A stretch of 12,073 nt of DNA from Chloroflexota bacterium (lineage in GTDB: Bacteria > Chloroflexota > Anaerolineae > Ardenticatenales > Ardenticatenaceae), in the NCBI GenBank assembly GCA_003520455.1, contig DOUV01000287.1:1-12073 (forward strand), read 5' to 3'. Shown here piece after piece: positions 9,157 through 12,073 of the stretch. The translations under genes were made by a program, and so were the position numbers. The first letter of the stretch is position 1. Each line of letters opens with the position of its first letter. The notes under the pieces are model-generated. The model was given only the letters and a program-made list of their open reading frames with translations. It did no database searches and was not told where the DNA came from.

Positions 9157-9948
9157 TTAGCTTCCCTTGAATTGGGGCTGGCGTTTCTCGAGAAAAGCGG
9201 TGAGGCCTTCTTGCGCATCTTCCGTCTGCCGCAACGGCTCGGCGAGGGCTTGCTCCAGCCGTAACCCATCGGCCAGCGGCAGGTCGAGCCCTTTCCACAC
9301 AGCCAACTTGGCCGTCTGTATGGCGAGCGGCGCGTTCGTGCAGATCCGGCTCGCCATCTCCATGGCGGCATCCATCAGTTCCGCAAGCAGCACGACCTGG
9401 TTGACCAGCCCAATCCGGTAGGCCTCCGCGGCGTCGATCTTCTTCGCGGTGAGAATCATCTCCAGCGCGAGGCCGGCCGGCACCAGGCGCGGCAGTCGCT
9501 GCGTCCCGCCAGCCCCCGGGATGATACCCCAACTCGTCTCAGTCAGACCAAATTGGGCATTGTCTGAGGCGATGCGCAGGTCGCAGGCCAGGGCCAGTTC
9601 CAGCCCGCCGCCGAAGCAGTAGCCGTTGACCGCAGCGATAATCGGTTTCCAGACCTCGAGGTTCCGGGTCACGCCGCCCAGGCCGGGCTGGCTCTCGGCG
9701 CGCACCCGGCGCTGGACCGGAGTGAGCGAGCGATAGAACTCGGCAACGCTCTTCAGATCGGCACCGGTACTAAAGGCCTTCTCCCCAGCACCCGTGACGA
9801 TCGCGACCCACAGCTCGGGATCGTCTCGATAGGTGATCCAGGCCTCGGCCATCTCGCGGCTGAGGTCCAGGTCAAGAGCGTTGAGGGCTTCGGGACGATC
9901 GATGGTGATCAGGGCGAGCCGTTCGCGACGCTCAAATCGAATCGGCAT
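9157..9948 (-). CDS. Enoyl-CoA hydratase/isomerase (crotonase family)
   Basis: 263 residues, the normal length for the family. It would hydrate 2-enoyl-CoA thioesters in beta-oxidation-like pathways. Visible motifs: GAGEKAFSTGADL (53-65, first oxyanion strand), NGYCFGGGLELALACD (108-123, second oxyanion strand), and FGLTETSWGIIPGAGGTQRLPR (133-154, split here as the catalytic loop). Both catalytic glutamates of rat mitochondrial crotonase have equivalents at E117 and E137, so hydratase rather than a dehalogenase or DHNA-synthase-like activity is favoured. Start ATG 9948 has GGAGG six bases upstream and overlaps the DUF35 gene before it by 17 bases, indicating translational coupling. It is followed 17 bases later by the DUF885 gene. 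The exact acyl substrate cannot be read from the sequence. Confidence 0.93.
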   Translation of the reverse strand: MPIRFERRERLALITIDRPEALNALDLDLSREMAEAWITYRDDPELWVAIVTGAGEKAFSTGADLKSVAEFYRSLTPVQRRVRAESQPGLGGVTRNLEVWKPIIAAVNGYCFGGGLELALACDLRIASDNAQFGLTETSWGIIPGAGGTQRLPRLVPAGLALEMILTAKKIDAAEAYRIGLVNQVVLLAELMDAAMEMASRICTNAPLAIQTAKLAVWKGLDLPLADGLRLEQALAEPLRQTEDAQEGLTAFLEKRQPQFKGS

Positions 9949-10393
9949 GAGTAACCTCCAACGGTTTGAAGTAAGCAATATCGAGGATGCTGCCGTTCCG
10001 TGTCTCCGCAAAGACGGCCGTCACGCGCCGACCGGCGAACAGGGTGGCAGGGTCGGCCTCCCCGATTCGGTGCACGAGCGCCGTGTCGGCGCCATCGAGC
10101 TGGATGAGGGCGAGGAGGGGCTGTGGCGCGAGCGGTTGAGTGGGCTGCGCGACTGCGAAAGCAATCAATCTCCCTGCCGGACCAACCTCGAGCCACTCGG
10201 CCGTCTCCCGGCCGCACCGTGGGCAGAACGACCGCGCCGGCACCATCACCCGCCGGCACCCTGGGCAGCGCGTCCCGTAGATCTTCCGCTCGTCGCGCAG
10301 CGCTATCAGGAACCGACTGGCCGCTGCTCCGGCCGAGTACCTGAACTGTAGCTTGACACCGGCGGCGATGGCGGTGTCTCCTGATTTGTGCAT
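9932..10393 (-). CDS. DUF35 zinc-ribbon/OB-fold protein (second copy)
   Basis: 153 residues. A zinc ribbon has C43-x2-C46 (CPGC) and C57-x2-C60 (CPRC), followed by an OB-like beta domain with ALIQLDGADTALVHRI. DUF35 proteins usually bind a thiolase-fold partner and channel acyl-CoA; ChsH2 and archaeal thiolase/HMG-CoA synthase complexes are the known cases. The open frame reaches back to GTG 10459, overlapping the previous gene, but that part is made of a palindromic repeat. ATG 10393 is chosen because GAGG lies six bases upstream; ATG 10405 is an alternative without a clear SD. It overlaps the crotonase start by 17 bases. It is clearly a paralogue of the next gene: both share a WRY/FRY opening, an ALRDER block, RCP.C and ALIQLDGADT. 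Confidence 0.88.
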   Translation of the reverse strand: MHKSGDTAIAAGVKLQFRYSAGAAASRFLIALRDERKIYGTRCPGCRRVMVPARSFCPRCGRETAEWLEVGPAGRLIAFAVAQPTQPLAPQPLLALIQLDGADTALVHRIGEADPATLFAGRRVTAVFAETRNGSILDIAYFKPLEVTHADSI

Positions 10394-10415
10394 AGTTTCC
10401 CTCATGAAGGATCTC

Positions 10416-10463
10416 AGGCGTGATAGGTGATCCGTTCCCCCAGGCGTATCACGCATCACGCCT
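10416..10463. repeat. Inverted repeat between the two DUF35 genes
   Basis: AGGCGTGAT (10416-10424) and ATCACGCCT (10455-10463) form a perfect 9-bp inverted repeat. Related units (GTATCACG, GCATCACG) lie inside. The right arm reaches into the last codons of the first DUF35 gene. I recall similar CGTGATGCGTGA-type dispersed repeats in Chloroflexota genomes, but cannot verify copy number here. It may be a small palindromic repeat, an attenuating hairpin or a processing site inside the transcript. Confidence 0.5.
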
Positions 10464-10916
10464 CACGTCCACAAAATGAACGATGTCGGCCAGGGTGCCC
10501 GTGCGTTCTTCTCGCCAGACCGCCCGCACGCGCATTCCCAGGTGAAGCCTGTCCGGATCGTTCTCGGCCAGGTAGTGATTGAGCGTTGTATCCGCACCGT
10601 CGAGTTGGATCAAGGCCATGCCATAGGGTGTGCGCCGCGGCACGCCGGTGGCCGGATCAACAATGGGGATATGAACGACGGTGAAAGCGCGCACCGTGCC
10701 TGTGTCTTGCACCGGCACCCAGTCGTGCATCTCGGCGTAACAGTTGCCGCAGACCGGGCGCGGCGGGAGGTAGACCCACCCGCAGACCGGGCAGCGCAGC
10801 CCGAGGATGCGCCTCTCGTCGCGCAGGGCACGCATGAACTCGGCAAAGTACCAGCTCGTGCCGTAGCGCCACGTGAGGGTCATGGTGTGGAGGATGTGGA
10901 GAAATTCGGCTGTCAT
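10449..10916 (-). CDS. DUF35 zinc-ribbon/OB-fold protein (first copy)
   Basis: 155 residues. Zinc ribbon cysteines C42 and C45 (CPVC), C56 and C59 (CGNC), after an N-terminal helix with the ALRDERRILG block; then an OB-like domain (GTVRAFTVVH, GMALIQLDGADTTLNHYL). It is probably the acyl-CoA-binding partner of a thiolase-fold enzyme, plausibly the thiolase encoded at 11743 on the same strand. Start ATG 10916 has AAGGA nine bases upstream; the initial MTAEFLHILHTM could instead begin at the second Met (10883), which lacks an SD. It is the first gene of the run of four and stands back to back with the Uma2 gene across 93 bases. Confidence 0.88.
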   Translation of the reverse strand: MTAEFLHILHTMTLTWRYGTSWYFAEFMRALRDERRILGLRCPVCGWVYLPPRPVCGNCYAEMHDWVPVQDTGTVRAFTVVHIPIVDPATGVPRRTPYGMALIQLDGADTTLNHYLAENDPDRLHLGMRVRAVWREERTGTLADIVHFVDVRRDA

Positions 10917-10947
10917 TCCAAGAGATCCTTCACAAAGTCACGCCGGT

Positions 10948-10975
10948 TTGGTCTGTCGCCGGACAGGGTTATAAT
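10948..10975 (+). promoter_or_regulatory. Sigma-70-like promoter for the Uma2 gene
   Basis: A perfect TATAAT -10 at 10970-10975 with TTGGTC at 10948-10953 as a moderate -35 and a 16-base spacer. It points at the Uma2 gene, whose start codon is 35 bases downstream. Confidence 0.6.
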
Positions 10976-11009
10976 CGAAGGAGCCGACTCCACCTTTGAG
11001 GAGGTTGCC

Positions 11010-11732
11010 GTGAGTGCTGTGAATCTCGTGCCGTCCCACACCCGCCCGGAGATTGAGTACCCTGAATCGGATGGGCAGCCCATGGCCGAAACCGACATCC
11101 ACCGTGATGAGATGATTGACGCCATCGTCACACTCAAGGAACACTACCGCGACGAGTCACAGGTGTATGTCGCCGGCAACCTGCTCATGTACTACGAGGA
11201 AGGAAACCCCAACAAGTCGGTCGCGCCGGACGTGTTCGTCGTCTTCGGTGCCCCCAAACACCAGCGCCGCACCTACAAAATCTGGGAAGAGGGCACAGGG
11301 CCCGACGTGGTCATCGAAGTAACCTCTACCAAGACGCGGCGCCAGGACCGGGAGGAGAAACGGCCGCTCTACGAGGCCCTCGCCGTGCCTGAGTTCTTTC
11401 TCTTCGACCCCCTGGGCGAGTACCTCAAACCGCCCCTGCAAGGGTTCCGACTGCTGGGCGACTCCTACGCGCCGCTGAAACCGGAGCCGTTCGATCGCGG
11501 CTGGCGCCTGCAGAGCGAGCGTCTGCACCTCGAGCTGCGCGCGGAAGACGGCCACCTGCGCTTCTTCGACCCTGAAGCAGGGCATTACCTGCTCTCGCCG
11601 AGCGAAGAAGCCGCAGCCCGCCGCAAAGCCGAGGCCCGCGCCGTCCAAGAAGCCGAAGCTCGCCGCCAGGCCGAGGCCGAAGTCGAGCGGCTGAGGGCCG
11701 AACTGCGGCGCTTGCGAGGGGAGCCGGACTGA
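11010..11732 (+). CDS. Uma2-family PD-(D/E)XK nuclease-fold protein
   Basis: 240 residues from GTG 11010, chosen because GAGGAGG (10998-11004) lies five bases upstream and the protein then begins like other family members. The Uma2 (DUF820) core is visible: SVAPDVFVV with D74, then PDVVIEVTSTKTRRQDREEKR with E103, and EFFLFDPLGEYLKP. The C-terminal part from about 188 to 236 is a charged Ala/Glu/Arg coiled coil, common in these proteins. The fold resembles restriction endonucleases, but the role of the family is not established; it is often present in many copies per genome. It has its own promoter, faces the thiolase gene tail-to-tail with ten bases between stops, and interrupts a thiolase/DUF35 gene order. 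The open frame runs back to 10476 but that is the shadow of the DUF35 gene. Confidence 0.9.
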   Translation: MSAVNLVPSHTRPEIEYPESDGQPMAETDIHRDEMIDAIVTLKEHYRDESQVYVAGNLLMYYEEGNPNKSVAPDVFVVFGAPKHQRRTYKIWEEGTGPDVVIEVTSTKTRRQDREEKRPLYEALAVPEFFLFDPLGEYLKPPLQGFRLLGDSYAPLKPEPFDRGWRLQSERLHLELRAEDGHLRFFDPEAGHYLLSPSEEAAARRKAEARAVQEAEARRQAEAEVERLRAELRRLRGEPD

Positions 11733-11742
11733 GGCCATCCGG

Positions 11743-12073
11743 TTACGGCTCGGCACTTACAATGATCACGTCGCTCCAGGCGTAGACGCCGTAGCCGGTG
11801 GCGAGCGCGGTGCGCACGTTCGGGACCTGGTGCGCTCCGGCACGGCCCATGACTTGCATGGCCGCCTCGGCCACCCGAATCACACCAGATGCCCCGACCG
11901 GGTTGGTGGAGAGCACGCCACCCGAAGGGTTCACCGGCAATTCCCCGTCCATCTCCGTCACCCCCGCCTCAATCAGGCGCCCGGCCTCGCCCTCCCCGCA
12001 GAACCCCAAGGCCTCGTACCACGCCAACTCGGCGTAACTCACCGGTTCGTACACCTCGGCCACGTCGAGTTGG
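11743..12073 (-). CDS. Thiolase, SCP-x type (C-terminal part, cut by window edge)
   Basis: Only the last 109 residues are present; the N-terminus lies beyond 12073, and the frame continues open upstream of the apparent Met with QLDVAEVYEPVSYAEL. Thiolase C-terminal features: LAWYEALGFCGEGEAG, NPSGGVLSTNPVGASG, and a terminal ALATGYGVYAWSDVIIV. It is probably an acetyl-CoA acyltransferase-like enzyme or a thiolase-fold aldolase that pairs with a DUF35 protein. In classical thiolases the block here reads GHP.GATG with a catalytic histidine; this protein has TNPVGASG, so that His is Asn. It lies upstream of the DUF35/crotonase run on the same strand, separated only by the inverted Uma2 gene. Confidence 0.85.
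   Translation of the reverse strand, partial: QLDVAEVYEPVSYAELAWYEALGFCGEGEAGRLIEAGVTEMDGELPVNPSGGVLSTNPVGASGVIRVAEAAMQVMGRAGAHQVPNVRTALATGYGVYAWSDVIIVSAEP

Noticed and set aside
9140..9532. 131-residue N-terminal extension of the DUF885 frame
   Set aside because: It overlaps the crotonase gene and is Arg/Gly/Asp noise; the SD supports ATG 9139.
10476..11009. Upstream part of the Uma2 frame
   Set aside because: Antisense of the DUF35 gene; promoter and GAGGAGG support the GTG start at 11010.

Overview
The window is GC-rich and densely coded. Several traits suggest a Chloroflexota-like bacterium: a Uma2-family protein with an Ala/Glu/Arg coiled-coil tail, DUF35/thiolase pairs, a GEMM-type c-di-GMP riboswitch, and a short secreted protein of a type I associate with that phylum. 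The taxonomic call is an inference from gene content, not from a marker gene.

Layout. (1) 1-686: twin hairpins with an identical core and compensatory stem changes, then a long non-coding leader. (2) 687-3506 (+): an AcnA/IRP1-type aconitase with all three cluster cysteines, closed by a perfect GC palindrome at 3541-3562. (3) 3665-7500 (-): the most interesting block. Reading in the minus direction, it has a c-di-GMP-I riboswitch (7415-7500), an overlapping intrinsic terminator (7377-7429), a long leader, a small secreted protein of unknown function (6559-7038), a membrane HD-GYP phosphodiesterase (5093-6457) and a membrane GGDEF diguanylate cyclase (3665-4966). (4) 7501-7903: no gene. It contains a 150-nt segment (about 7643-7794) that folds into several hairpins with a possible loop-loop contact, and a separate hairpin at 7825-7850. 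(5) 7904-10916 (-): an operon-like run of two DUF35 zinc-ribbon/OB proteins, a crotonase-fold enoyl-CoA hydratase and a DUF885 metallopeptidase-like protein. (6) 11010-11732 (+): a Uma2-family gene with its own promoter. (7) 11743 to the window end (-): the C-terminus of an SCP-x-type thiolase, cut by the edge.

How the genes may work together. The aptamer's 3' strand is also the 5' strand of the terminator. c-di-GMP binding should therefore block termination and switch on the downstream genes. Two of these encode the breakdown and synthesis of c-di-GMP itself, so the unit looks like a self-sensing second-messenger circuit with a secreted product as first gene. The right half looks like acyl-CoA metabolism: thiolase and DUF35 proteins usually form complexes, and the crotonase would act on the same class of substrates. 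The Uma2 gene sits on the opposite strand between the thiolase and the first DUF35 gene, as if inserted into the module.
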